DNA from: Streptomyces cellulosae
GTDB lineage: Bacteria > Actinomycetota > Actinomycetes > Streptomycetales > Streptomycetaceae
Length of the DNA: 64,000 nucleotides
Assembly: GCA_014655195.1 (NCBI GenBank)
Contig: BNBH01000024.1
Span: 59,461 to 123,460 of the forward strand
Direction of reading: 5' to 3'
The translations under genes and the position numbers were made by a program. Shown here piece after piece: positions 7,334-17,378 of this stretch (positions are counted from its first letter, which is position 1; each line of letters starts with the position of its first letter). The notes below the pieces were generated by a model, which saw only the letters and a program-made list of their open reading frames with translations, ran no database searches and was not told where the DNA came from.

Positions 7334-9499
7334 TCAGCCCTGTACGGCCAGTACCAGCGGCAGCACTCCCTGCGCACCCGCACGCCGCAGCAGCCGTGCC
7401 GCGACGGCGAGCGTCCACCCCGTCTCGGTGTAATCGTCCACCAGAAGCACCGGACCTCCGGCCCGCGCGAGCGCCTCCGCGAGCTCCGGCGGGACGGTCA
7501 GAGCGCCGGCGAGCGCCTTGAGCCGCTGGGCGCTGTTGCTGCGGGGGAGTTGGTGCTGCTCGCCCGTGCTCCGAACCGTGCCGAGCAGCGGCAGCCGTCC
7601 GGTCTCCGCGATGTGCGCCCCGAGCGACTGGACGAGCCGCGGCCGCGTGCGCGAGTCGACGGTCACCACCCCGACCGGCCGGGGCTGGGCGTCGTCCACG
7701 CCCGGAGCCCAACCGCCCGGCCCCTTGGCCCAGTCGGCGAGGACGCCCACCGCGGCCCGGGCGACGTCGTCGGGCACGGGCCCGTCCGGCGCCTGCGGTG
7801 CGAGCAGCGGGCGCAGCCGGTTGCCCCAGCCGATGTCCGACAGCCTGCCGAGCGCCCGGCCCTGCGCCGCCTGTTCACCGGCCGGGATACGGCCCTTCAG
7901 ATCCACGCCGATCGCGGGGAGTCCGGTGGGCCACATGCGCCGGGGCTCCACCTCCACGCCGGCCTTGCCGAGGTCGGCGCGGGCCGCGTCCAGGGCCACG
8001 GAGGAGGCCTCGGCCGTGTAGCGGGCGCCCGCGCAGTTGTCGCAGCGGCCGCAGGGCTTGGCGCCCTCGTCGTCCAACTGTTGCTGCAGGAACTCCATCC
8101 GGCAGTCCGTCGTCGCCACGTAGTCGCGCATCGCCTGCTGCTCGGCCGCGCGCTGACGCGCCACCCACGCGTACCGCTCGGAGTCGTACGTCCACGGCTG
8201 TCCCGTCGCGATCCAGCCGCCCTTGACCCGCTTCACCGCCCCGTCCACGTCGAGCACCTTGAGCATGGTCTCCAGGCGCGAGCGGCGCAGCTCGACGAGC
8301 GGTTCGAGCGCGGGGAGGGACAGAGGCCGTTCGGAGCGCGCCAGCACGTCGAGCGTGCGGCGCACCGTCTCCTCCGGCGGGAAGGCGAGAGAGGCGAAGT
8401 ACTCCCAGATCGCCTCGTCCTCCTTGCCCGGCAGGAGCAGCACCTCCGCGTGCCGGACTCCGCGGCCGGCGCGGCCCACCTGCTGGTAGTACGAGATGGG
8501 CGAGGACGGCGACCCCAGGTGCACCACGAAGCCCAGGTCGGGCTTGTCGAACCCCATGCCGAGGGCGGAGGTGGCCACGAGCGCCTTCACCTTGTTGGCC
8601 AGCAGGTCCTCCTCGGCCTGCTGCCGGTCGGCGTTCTCCGTCCGCCCGGTGTACGAGGCGACCTCATGCCCGCGCCGGCGCAGGAACGCGGTGACCTCCT
8701 CGGCCACCGCCACCGTCAGCGTGTAGATGATCCCCGAGCCTGGGAGCTGGTCCAGGTGGTCGGCGAGCCAGGCCATGCGGTGCGCCGCGTCCGGCAGGCG
8801 CAGCACGCTCAGGCTGAGGCTCTCCCGCTCCAGCGGGCCCCGCAGCACGAGGGCGTCCGAGGAACCGCCCGTGCCGAGCTGCTCGGCGACGTCGGCGGTG
8901 ACCCGGGCGTTGGCCGTGGCGGTGGTGGCGAGGACGGGCACCCCCTCCGGCAGGTCGCTCAGCATCGTGCGCAGCCGCCGGTAGTCCGGGCGGAAGTCGT
9001 GGCCCCAGTCGGAGATGCAGTGCGCCTCGTCGACCACGAGCAGTCCGGTCGCGGCGGCCAGCCGGGGCAGCACCTGGTCACGGAAGTCCGGATTGTTCAG
9101 CCGCTCGGGACTGACCAGCAGCACATCCACGTCCCCCGCCTCGATCTCCGCGCGGATGGCGTCCCACTCCTCGCTGTTGGAGGAGTTGATCGTCCGGGCG
9201 TGGACCCCGGCCCGGGCCGCGGCCTCGACCTGGTTGCGCATGAGCGCCAGGAGCGGGGAGACGATCACGGTCGGGCCGCTGCCCTGGGCCCGCAGCAGCG
9301 CGGTCGCCACGAAGTACACCGCGGACTTGCCCCAGCCCGTGCGCTGGACGACCAGGGCCCGGCGCTTGTCGGCGACCAGTGCCTCGATCGCCCGCCACTG
9401 GTCGTCGCGCAGCCGTGCGGTGCCCGTGTCGTCGCCGACGAGACGGGCGAGCACCGCGTCGGCGGCCGTCCGGAGATCCGTGTTGCTCGTGTGCTCCAT
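7334..9499 (-). CDS. RecQ-type DNA helicase fused to phosphoribosyltransferase-like domain
   Basis: 721 residues. Residues 1-340 form the RecA-like helicase core: Walker A TGWGKS at residues 54-59, DEAH in VVDEAHCISDWGHDFRPDYRR, and a QVGRAGRG motif VI. A zinc-binding RecQ segment follows (CRMEF, then CGRCDNC, near residues 430-455). The last ~130 residues resemble a phosphoribosyltransferase: GGPVLLVDDYTETGWTL matches the acidic PRPP-binding loop. RecQ enzymes unwind 3'-tailed DNA in repair. The open frame reaches 9577, but the family N-terminus (MEHTSN, then the QWRAIEALV motif 0) favours ATG 9499; 9508 is also possible. Two DnaA-box-like sequences lie just upstream. Confidence 0.85.
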   Translation of the reverse strand: MEHTSNTDLRTAADAVLARLVGDDTGTARLRDDQWRAIEALVADKRRALVVQRTGWGKSAVYFVATALLRAQGSGPTVIVSPLLALMRNQVEAAARAGVHARTINSSNSEEWDAIRAEIEAGDVDVLLVSPERLNNPDFRDQVLPRLAAATGLLVVDEAHCISDWGHDFRPDYRRLRTMLSDLPEGVPVLATTATANARVTADVAEQLGTGGSSDALVLRGPLERESLSLSVLRLPDAAHRMAWLADHLDQLPGSGIIYTLTVAVAEEVTAFLRRRGHEVASYTGRTENADRQQAEEDLLANKVKALVATSALGMGFDKPDLGFVVHLGSPSSPISYYQQVGRAGRGVRHAEVLLLPGKEDEAIWEYFASLAFPPEETVRRTLDVLARSERPLSLPALEPLVELRRSRLETMLKVLDVDGAVKRVKGGWIATGQPWTYDSERYAWVARQRAAEQQAMRDYVATTDCRMEFLQQQLDDEGAKPCGRCDNCAGARYTAEASSVALDAARADLGKAGVEVEPRRMWPTGLPAIGVDLKGRIPAGEQAAQGRALGRLSDIGWGNRLRPLLAPQAPDGPVPDDVARAAVGVLADWAKGPGGWAPGVDDAQPRPVGVVTVDSRTRPRLVQSLGAHIAETGRLPLLGTVRSTGEQHQLPRSNSAQRLKALAGALTVPPELAEALARAGGPVLLVDDYTETGWTLAVAARLLRRAGAQGVLPLVLAVQG

Positions 9500-9540
9500 G
9501 GCTCCCATACAACAGGACGGCGCCGACATCGGCCCAAGGC

Positions 9541-9549
9541 TGTGGACAA
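9541..9549 (-). promoter_or_regulatory. DnaA-box-like sequence, reverse orientation
   Basis: The minus strand reads TTGTCCACA, the preferred Streptomyces DnaA box as I know it. It lies 42 bases upstream of the chosen recQ-type start and is opposed by a second box at 9592. Confidence 0.5.
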
Positions 9550-9591
9550 GGCCGGCCTGCGTCGATGGCAATGACATGGACCTGATCCTAC

Positions 9592-9600
9592 TTATCCACA
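9592..9600 (+). promoter_or_regulatory. DnaA-box-like sequence, forward orientation
   Basis: TTATCCACA on the plus strand, the classical bacterial DnaA box. It pairs with the 9541 box as an inverted repeat (ten of eleven positions match when flanks are included) between the divergent recQ-type and DUF4192 genes. Confidence 0.5.
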
Positions 9601-9639
9601 GGAAAACCGGAATGTCGCAATCTGCGAGAAGGTCGCGGC

Positions 9640-11292
9640 ATGACGAACCACAGCGGGACGACCGGTCCCTCAGAGAACAGTGACATCCCGATCCAGGGCG
9701 GACGCGACGCGTGGGTGCCGGGACGGGAGGTGACCGCCGCCCGGGAGGCGGCAGCGGCCGGTGAGGCGGCAGCGGCCCGCGAGGCGGCCGTGGCCGGCGC
9801 CGAGACCACGGTGCCGGTGGGCGGGGAGGACCGCCCTCCGGTCCCGCCGGACCTGACCTGCACCGCGTACGAGAGCCACGGCGACCCGCAGCAGGTGACC
9901 CTGCGCACCCCGGCCGAGCTCGCCGACGCCGTGCCCTACCTCCTCGGGTACCGCCCGGAGGACAGCATGGTCCTCGTCTCCCTGCACGACACCGGAGACC
10001 GGGGCAGGTTCGGAGGCCGGGCCCGGCTCGGCATCCCCGCCGACCCCGGCGACTGGCCCTCGGCCGCCCGCCAGCTTGCCCAGGGGCTGGTGACCGGCTG
10101 TGAGCGCCGGGGCTCCCGGCCCGAGCAGATGGTCGTCTTCCTGTGCCAGGAGCCGGGACCGGGTGAGACCGGCCGGCAGGTCAAGGAGCGGCTGGGACCG
10201 CTGGCGCACGCCCTGCGACTGGAGTGCGGGGCCCTGGACGTGCCCGTGATCGAAGCCCTGTGCGTCTCCGACTGCCGTTTCTGGTCGTACTGCTGCGACG
10301 ACGAGACCTGCTGCCCGCCCGAAGGGACGCCGATGGGTCTGCCCGGCACGTCCGTGCTGGCCGCCGCGGCCGCCTACGCCGGGGTCCAGGTCCGCGGCTC
10401 CCTGCGCGAACTGCACGCCCGGCTCCAGCCCTGGGAGACCTCCGCCGCCGACGACCAGCGCCGCGCACTGGACGAGGCAGCGCTGAAGCTGCTGCCCCGG
10501 ATCGTCGACGCGGAGGAACGGAAAGCCGTCGCCGAGGAGACGATGGAGCTGGCCGAGCGCCTCATGCGCCGCCTCGCCGACGCCCAGCCCGTCTCCGGCA
10601 CACTCCCGTCGGACCTGCGCGACGACGAACTGATCACGTACGACGAGGCGGCGCTGGTGCTCCACGGCCTCCAGGACCGCACCACCCGCGACCGCGCCGC
10701 CGCGTGGATGGAGGGCGACGAGGCGGCCCCGGCCCTCCGGCTTTGGCGCACGCTGGCACGCCGCTGCGTCGGCCCGTACGGGGAGTACGCCGCCGCGCCC
10801 CTCACCCTCGCCGGGTGGGTCGCCTGGTCCTCGGGCGACGAACTGGAGGCGCGGGAGGCGCTCGCCATGGCCCTCGGGGTCGACCCGGACTATCTCTTCG
10901 CGCGCCTGCTGCACCAGGCGTGCAACGAGGGGCTCGACCCGGAGTCGATCCGCCGCTGCTTGCGGGGCGAGGGCGAGGGTGAGAGCGAGGACGCCGGCCC
11001 GGCCGAGGTGGGCGAGGCGCCCGGTCGCGGCGCGGGCGAGGCGCCGGGACAGGACGTGTGCCGGGCTCCCGGTCGGGACTCGGAGCCCGCGTCCCGGAGG
11101 CGCCGTATGCGGGCTGCCGGCCGCGCAGGGCGGTCCGCTCCCCGGGGAAGCGCCGCGACCGGGCGGGTGCCGCGCGCCCGCATGTCACCGGGCGGGGCCC
11201 GGCCCAAGGGCGCCGCGCACCCCGGAGCCGTGAACCGGCGCCGTCAGGAGGGCGCGCACTCGACGCCACGTGGGGAGGAGGCGGAGGAGTAG
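9640..11292 (+). CDS. DUF4192 domain-containing protein
   Basis: 550 residues. The DUF4192 signature is clear at about residues 88-115: LRTPAELADAVPYLLGYRPEDSMVLVSLHD. A second conserved part has a Cys-rich loop (SDCRFWSYCCDDETCCPPEGTP near residue 215) that could bind metal, and a helical DEAALVLHGLQDRTTRDRA region follows. The N-terminal 70 residues are Ala/Glu-rich repeats (AAREAAAAGEAAAAREAAVAGAE), and the last ~110 residues are Arg/Pro/Gly low complexity; both ends are probably disordered. The ATG at 9640 follows GAGAAGG. DUF4192 proteins are common in actinobacteria and have no assigned function. Confidence 0.85.
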   Translation: MTNHSGTTGPSENSDIPIQGGRDAWVPGREVTAAREAAAAGEAAAAREAAVAGAETTVPVGGEDRPPVPPDLTCTAYESHGDPQQVTLRTPAELADAVPYLLGYRPEDSMVLVSLHDTGDRGRFGGRARLGIPADPGDWPSAARQLAQGLVTGCERRGSRPEQMVVFLCQEPGPGETGRQVKERLGPLAHALRLECGALDVPVIEALCVSDCRFWSYCCDDETCCPPEGTPMGLPGTSVLAAAAAYAGVQVRGSLRELHARLQPWETSAADDQRRALDEAALKLLPRIVDAEERKAVAEETMELAERLMRRLADAQPVSGTLPSDLRDDELITYDEAALVLHGLQDRTTRDRAAAWMEGDEAAPALRLWRTLARRCVGPYGEYAAAPLTLAGWVAWSSGDELEAREALAMALGVDPDYLFARLLHQACNEGLDPESIRRCLRGEGEGESEDAGPAEVGEAPGRGAGEAPGQDVCRAPGRDSEPASRRRRMRAAGRAGRSAPRGSAATGRVPRARMSPGGARPKGAAHPGAVNRRRQEGAHSTPRGEEAEE

Positions 11293-11351
11293 GGGAGATG
11301 CCTGTACAGGAGGAGATCGGCCGACGATCCGGCCGGTGAAGGGAGTGTTTA

Positions 11352-11366
11352 TCGTCAGGCAGACGA
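11352..11366. promoter_or_regulatory. Inverted repeat in promoter of NrtR-like gene
   Basis: TCGTC-AGGCA-GACGA, ending 13 bases before the start codon. It contains GT-N7-AC, which I recall as the core shared by operators of NrtR-family Nudix regulators. Autoregulation is plausible but inferred. Confidence 0.4.
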
Positions 11367-11379
11367 CTATGATCGCCGC

Positions 11380-12138
11380 ATGCCCTACGACCCGTCAGCC
11401 TTTCCGCCTTTCGCCGTCACCGTGGACCTGGTCGTGCTCACCGTGCGACGTCACGCTCTGTGTGCACTGGCGGTGCGCAGGGGAGAGCCCCCGTTCCAGG
11501 GGCGCTGGGCACTCCCCGGAGGGTTCGTGCGGGCCGACGAGGACCTGGCGCAGGCGGCGGCGCGGGAGCTGGCCGAGGAGACGGGGCTGCGGGTTCATGA
11601 TCCGGCCATCCCCGCCCAGGACCACGGCGCCCATCTCGAGCAGCTGGCCACCTACGGCGACCCCAAGCGTGACCCGCGCATGCGGGTCGTGAGCGTCGCG
11701 CACCTCGCCCTCGCCCCGGACCTGCCGGCACCCCGGGCGGGCGGCGACGCCAGCAACGCGCGCTGGGCACCCGTGGACGAGCTGCTGAAGCAGGGCGGTT
11801 ACGGCAGGGACGGCGAACCGGTGGCGCCGCTCGCCTTCGACCACGCGCAGATCCTCTCGGACGGGGTGGAGCGCGCCCGTTCGAAGATCGAGTACTCCTC
11901 GCTGGCGACGGCGTTCTGCCCGCCGGAGTTCACCGTCGGTGAGCTGCGCCGGGTCTACGAGGCGGTCTGGGGCGTGGCGCTCGACCCGCGCAACTTCCAC
12001 CGCAAGGTGACGGGCACTCCGGGCTTCCTGGTGCCCACCGGCGGCACCACCACCCGGCAGGGCGGCCGCCCCGCCCAGCTCTTCCGGGCCGGCGGCGCCA
12101 CCCTGCTCAACCCGCCCATGCTGCGCCCCGAGGTCTGA
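11380..12138 (+). CDS. Nudix-type regulator (NrtR-like) or Nudix hydrolase
   Basis: 252 residues. The N-terminal Nudix fold carries a full Nudix box (GGFVRADEDLAQAA, then RELAEETGL, about residues 46-70). From about residue 165 a winged-helix-like C-terminal domain follows (FTVGELRRVYEAVWG, then NFHRKVTGTPGFLVPTG), the layout of NrtR transcription factors that use ADP-ribose or related ligands to control NAD metabolism. No NAD biosynthesis gene is nearby, so its targets are not visible. The complete Nudix box means catalysis may be retained. The start is ATG 11380 with a weak ribosome-binding site. Confidence 0.8.
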   Translation: MPYDPSAFPPFAVTVDLVVLTVRRHALCALAVRRGEPPFQGRWALPGGFVRADEDLAQAAARELAEETGLRVHDPAIPAQDHGAHLEQLATYGDPKRDPRMRVVSVAHLALAPDLPAPRAGGDASNARWAPVDELLKQGGYGRDGEPVAPLAFDHAQILSDGVERARSKIEYSSLATAFCPPEFTVGELRRVYEAVWGVALDPRNFHRKVTGTPGFLVPTGGTTTRQGGRPAQLFRAGGATLLNPPMLRPEV

Positions 12139-12260
12139 CGCGGTAGGGGACTCGGTCGGGGAGGGTCGGCCCGGGAGGCGCCCTACCGGACTGTTTTCCC
12201 GGCCTGCAACAGGCCCCGTGGTGCCCGAAAAACCCGATATGGCGCGCTATCTTGCATCGG

Positions 12261-14210
12261 GTGATCCAGGCCATCGGACTGACCAGCATCCCCCGCAAAG
12301 AGCAGCAGCCCGCCGTCGACAACGTCTCCTTCGAGGCGCACGCGGGCCGCGTCACCGCGTTGCTCGGAGCACCGGGTGCGGGCAAGACGACAGCGTTGAG
12401 ACTCATGCTCGAGCTGCAACGCGGGCGCGGTATCACCTACTTCAGAGGCCGGCCCCTGCACCGCATCCCGCACCCGGCCCATGAGGTCGGGGTGGTGCTG
12501 GGCGACGTACCGGGGCACCCGGCGCGCTCGGTCCGCGGACATCTCCGCATGCTGTGCGCGGCCTCGGGGGTTCCGGCCCGGCGCGCCGACGAAGTGCTCG
12601 AAGCAGTGGGCCTGGTGAGCCTGCGCGACGAACCCCTCGGCACCCTGTCGCGCGGCATGGACCGCCGCCTGGGCCTCGCCTGCGCCCTCCTTCCGGACCC
12701 GCACACCCTCGTGCTGGACGACCCCGCGAGGGGGCTCGCGGTGGGGGAGAGGCGCTGGCTGTACGACATGCTGAGGGAACACGCGGCGCAGGGCGGGACG
12801 GTGCTGTGCAGCGCGGCCGATCCGAAGGAGGCGGCGCGGTTCGCCGATCAGGTGGTCACGTTGGACGGCGGGAGGGTCGTCGCCGACCAGCGGGCCGCCG
12901 ACTTCGCCCGCACGCGGCTGCGCCCCCGCGTCGTCGTCCGCAGTCCGCACGCCGCCCGCCTCTCCGTGCTGCTCGCCCAGCGGGCCCGTTCGACGCAGCG
13001 GTCGGTGGAGGTCGTACGGGAGGGCGGCAACCGCCTCTGCGTCTACGGCAGTACCTGCGCCGAGGTGGGGGAGACGGCCTTCCGGAACGGGATCGTCGTC
13101 CATCAACTGGCGGACGAGGTCGGGGACATGGGACCCGGGGCGGGAGTGGACTCGAACGCCTCGCCGGTGCCGACGCCGGCGGCGGAGTCCCAGCCCTCGG
13201 CTGAGACCGCCGCACGGTCCGCTCCCGACCCGGACCCCGAAACCACGGCGGCCTCCGACGCCGGCCCCCGCCCTCACCCCGAGCCGGAATCGTCGACCCC
13301 CGTACCTCAGACTGCCCACGCCCCGTCGACCCCGCCCGAGCCGTCCGAAGACGCCTCCCACGACGCCCCGCGAACGACCCCCGAACCGCCACCCGCAAAG
13401 CCCACAGCCACCCTCCCTCCCCCCGTCCTCGTCCGCCCCGCACCCACCCCCCTGCGGCCCGTCCGCTACGAGATCCGGCGGGCCGCCGGGGTGGCCACCG
13501 GCTACGTCGTCGGGGCCTGCGTCCTCGCCGTGTCCGCTCTCACCGCCCTGTTGCTGGCCCGTATCGGCCACACCCCGCAGCCGCGGCTGCTGGCCGCCTG
13601 GCCCGTGGAGTTGCCGCTGCCGCCCGCCGCGCTCGGGGCGGGGCTGCTCGGCGCGCTGGCGTTCGGCGACGAGTTCCGTCACCCCGCGCTCGCGGTGGAC
13701 CGGGGGACCGTCCCCAGGAGGCTCGGCCTGCTGACCGCGAAGCTCTTCGTCGCCTCGCTGACCGCCCTCGCCCTGGCCGTGCTGACCGTCGGCTGCACCG
13801 CCGAACTGCTGTACCTCGTCCACGGAAGCGAACTCGTCGCGCTCCCCGATGACTGGCCCGCTCTCACCGCCGGGTGGCTCGCCCTCGTCACGGGCTGCGC
13901 CTGGGCCGGGGTGCTGGCCGCGGGCGTCTTCCGGTCCACCACGGCCGGGCTGGCCGCGGTCGTCGCCGTGCCGCTTCTCGTCGTACCCGCCGTGCACAAG
14001 ATCACGGAGGGTTCCGCGGGGCGCGGTCCGGCGCCGCTCGGCGGGCGGTTGAGGGACGGGCTGCCGCTGCGCTGGCCCTTCGGGGGCGAGCAGCACCTGG
14101 AGGCGCTGCTGCGGCTGCTGGCCCAACCCGTGGGCGGTGCCATGGCGTTGTCGGTGCTGGCACTGCTGTGCGCGTACGCGTTCACGGGTCTGCGGAGCCG
14201 GGTCCGATGA
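12261..14210 (+). CDS. ABC transporter, ATPase and membrane domain fused
   Basis: 649 residues. Residues 1-220 are an ABC ATPase: Walker A GAPGAGKTTAL near residue 35, signature-like LSRGMDRRLGLACAL, Walker B HTLVLDDPARGL. Residues ~285-390 are a Pro/Glu/Thr-rich linker with negative charge. The C-terminal ~260 residues hold about six hydrophobic segments of an ABC-2-like permease. Most exporters of this class split these parts over two genes. The frame opens at TTG 12252; GTG 12261 is my choice, but neither has a good ribosome-binding site. Substrate unknown. Confidence 0.8.
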   Translation: MIQAIGLTSIPRKEQQPAVDNVSFEAHAGRVTALLGAPGAGKTTALRLMLELQRGRGITYFRGRPLHRIPHPAHEVGVVLGDVPGHPARSVRGHLRMLCAASGVPARRADEVLEAVGLVSLRDEPLGTLSRGMDRRLGLACALLPDPHTLVLDDPARGLAVGERRWLYDMLREHAAQGGTVLCSAADPKEAARFADQVVTLDGGRVVADQRAADFARTRLRPRVVVRSPHAARLSVLLAQRARSTQRSVEVVREGGNRLCVYGSTCAEVGETAFRNGIVVHQLADEVGDMGPGAGVDSNASPVPTPAAESQPSAETAARSAPDPDPETTAASDAGPRPHPEPESSTPVPQTAHAPSTPPEPSEDASHDAPRTTPEPPPAKPTATLPPPVLVRPAPTPLRPVRYEIRRAAGVATGYVVGACVLAVSALTALLLARIGHTPQPRLLAAWPVELPLPPAALGAGLLGALAFGDEFRHPALAVDRGTVPRRLGLLTAKLFVASLTALALAVLTVGCTAELLYLVHGSELVALPDDWPALTAGWLALVTGCAWAGVLAAGVFRSTTAGLAAVVAVPLLVVPAVHKITEGSAGRGPAPLGGRLRDGLPLRWPFGGEQHLEALLRLLAQPVGGAMALSVLALLCAYAFTGLRSRVR

Positions 14211-14230
14211 CGTCCAATGGAGACCGGATT

Positions 14231-14276
14231 TGAGTTTCCCGGGCTTTCTCTGATCGCAACTCCCCGGGAAAAGCTC
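14231..14276 (+). terminator. Hairpin after ABC transporter gene
   Basis: TTTCCCGGG pairs with CCCGGGAAA over a 19-base loop, and the outer GAG/CTC extends the stem past a small bulge. It lies 20-65 bases after the stop codon and before the FadR-type gene. No strong T run. Confidence 0.45.
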
Positions 14277-14383
14277 ATTTCTTTCCGATAAGGCGTCAAT
14301 TGCGGCGAGGTGAGCGATCACCCTTTCGTGTGCTTTTCACCAAAGACCTCAAGGGAGTTGGAACCGACGCCGACAAAGGATGC

Positions 14384-15265
14384 GTGAGTACCCTTGCGCA
14401 CACCATGATGACCGCCGCCCGCTCCGCCGACTCCGGCCTCGCGACCCCGGGCGAACTCGACCGCTACCCCTACGCGGAGACGCCCGGCACCGACCGGGGC
14501 CCGGTGTGGGACGGGGGGGATCCGGAACTGGGCCGTGTGGGTCGGCGGACCGCGGGCACCCGCGGACGCGGGCTGCACGGACAACTGGTCCAGCAACTGG
14601 GACAGATGATCGTTTCCGGTGACCTGGGCGCCGACCGTCCGCTGGTGCCCGAGGAGATCGGCCAGCGTTTCGAGGTGTCCCGTACCGTCGTCCGCGAGTC
14701 GCTCCGCGTCCTGGAGGCCAAGGGCCTCGTCAGCGCCCGGCCGAACGTGGGCACGCGGGTGCGCCCGGTCAGCGACTGGAACCTTCTCGACCCGGACATC
14801 ATCGAGTGGCGGGCCTACGGGCCGCAGCGGGACGACCAGCGCCGTGAGCTGAGCGAGCTGCGCTGGACGATCGAGCCGCTCGCCGCCCGCCTGGCCGCCG
14901 GACACGGCCGGGAGGACGTCCAGCAGCGGCTGACCGACATGGCGGAGATCATGGGGCACGCCCTCGGGCAGGGCGACGCGCTGACCTTCGCCCGGGCCGA
15001 CAACGAGTTCCACTCCCTGCTCATCCAGGTCGCGGGCAACCGGATGCTGGAGCACCTGTCCGGGATCGTGTCCGCCGCGCTCCAGGTGTCGGGCGGCCCG
15101 GTCACCGGCTGTGAACGGCCGAACGAGACCTCGCTGGCCCACCACGCCCGGATCGTCGACGCCCTCGCCGCGGGCGACGGCCCCGCCGCCGAGGCGGCCA
15201 TGCGGCAACTTCTCACGGTCCACCCCGAGGTGGAGCGCGTGGTGCCCGCGCCGCGCGAGCACTGA
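14384..15265 (+). CDS. GntR-family regulator, FadR subfamily
   Basis: 293 residues. An N-terminal extension of ~65 residues precedes the winged helix (QLVQQLGQMIVSGDLGADRPLVPEEIGQRFEVSRTVVRESLRVLEAKGLV, about residues 68-117), followed by an FCD-type helical effector domain (ELRWTIEPLAARLAA; DNEFHSLLIQVAGN; HHARIVDALAAGD) whose conserved Asp and His residues usually bind a metal. FadR-type proteins sense carboxylates or sugar acids. The frame is open to 14300, but GTG 14384 with AAGGA upstream gives the expected MSTLAHTMM start. It stands alone between the ABC gene and hrdB, insulated by a long hairpin. Confidence 0.85.
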   Translation: MSTLAHTMMTAARSADSGLATPGELDRYPYAETPGTDRGPVWDGGDPELGRVGRRTAGTRGRGLHGQLVQQLGQMIVSGDLGADRPLVPEEIGQRFEVSRTVVRESLRVLEAKGLVSARPNVGTRVRPVSDWNLLDPDIIEWRAYGPQRDDQRRELSELRWTIEPLAARLAAGHGREDVQQRLTDMAEIMGHALGQGDALTFARADNEFHSLLIQVAGNRMLEHLSGIVSAALQVSGGPVTGCERPNETSLAHHARIVDALAAGDGPAAEAAMRQLLTVHPEVERVVPAPREH

Positions 15266-15340
15266 CCGCGTTTCCCCGACGGCGCTGTCCGGTCTGCCAT
15301 CCCCCTCCTGTGGCAGAGTCGCGTCCGTGCGTCGTCCCCC

Positions 15341-15382
15341 GTCGGACCCTGCGGAACCGCCGACGATTCCGCAGGGTCCGAC
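15341..15382 (+). terminator. Long perfect hairpin between FadR-type gene and hrdB
   Basis: Arms of 16 bases pair perfectly (15341-15356 begins GTCGGACC; 15367-15382 ends GGTCCGAC) around a 10-base loop. It lies 75 bases after the FadR-type stop. There is no T tract, which is common for Streptomyces terminators. It would shield hrdB from read-through. Confidence 0.7.
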
Positions 15383-15691
15383 GGTACGAAAGACCTGCCC
15401 GGCCCCGGGTGGCGACCTCCTCGCCCCCGGTGCACGCTTCTGTCCTCATCTGTCAGGTTTTGACCGGTTACGGGGTGTGACTCGGGCCACGCGGAATGGG
15501 CGTAACGCTCCTGGGAAGAACGCGATGACCTAAGAGGTGACAGCCGCGGAGGGAATACGGACGCCGTTCATGGCGCTGTGCATCTTCCCGGCCCCCGTCC
15601 GCGCCGTCGGCCCATTCCCAAGCCGGCGGTCGGCCCCTGTCCACTGTGGACGGGGCCGGAAGCCGTTTTCCAACGTTCCGAGAGGTTGTTC
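15383..15691 (+). promoter_or_regulatory. hrdB upstream region
   Basis: About 310 bases without a gene. It contains TTGACC at 15460-15465, a candidate -35 element, but I see no well-spaced -10, and no clear GGAAT-N18-GTT SigR-type promoter although GGAAT occurs at 15493 and 15552. The real promoters must be in here; I cannot place them. Confidence 0.4.
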
Positions 15692-17221
<1,530 letters not shown>

Positions 17222-17266
17222 GACGTAGCTTCCGCCGCTACGACCCGTCGCGCGCCCCTGTCCGGG

Positions 17267-17298
17267 AAGGCCCGGCCCCGCTCCAGGGGCCGGGCCTT
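17267..17298 (+). terminator. hrdB terminator
   Basis: AAGGCCCGGCCCC pairs perfectly with GGGGCCGGGCCTT over the loop GCTCCA, 46 bases after the hrdB stop. Confidence 0.85.
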
Positions 17299-17378
17299 CG
17301 CGCTGCCGCGCGGGTGCGGGCGGCGATCACTTCCCTCACTCTGGGTGTCCAAGGTTCACCCCAGTGTGAGGAGCGTGC

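Noticed and set aside
15493..15577. SigR promoter of hrdB
   Set aside because: GGAAT occurs twice, but GTT is not at the required 18-base distance.
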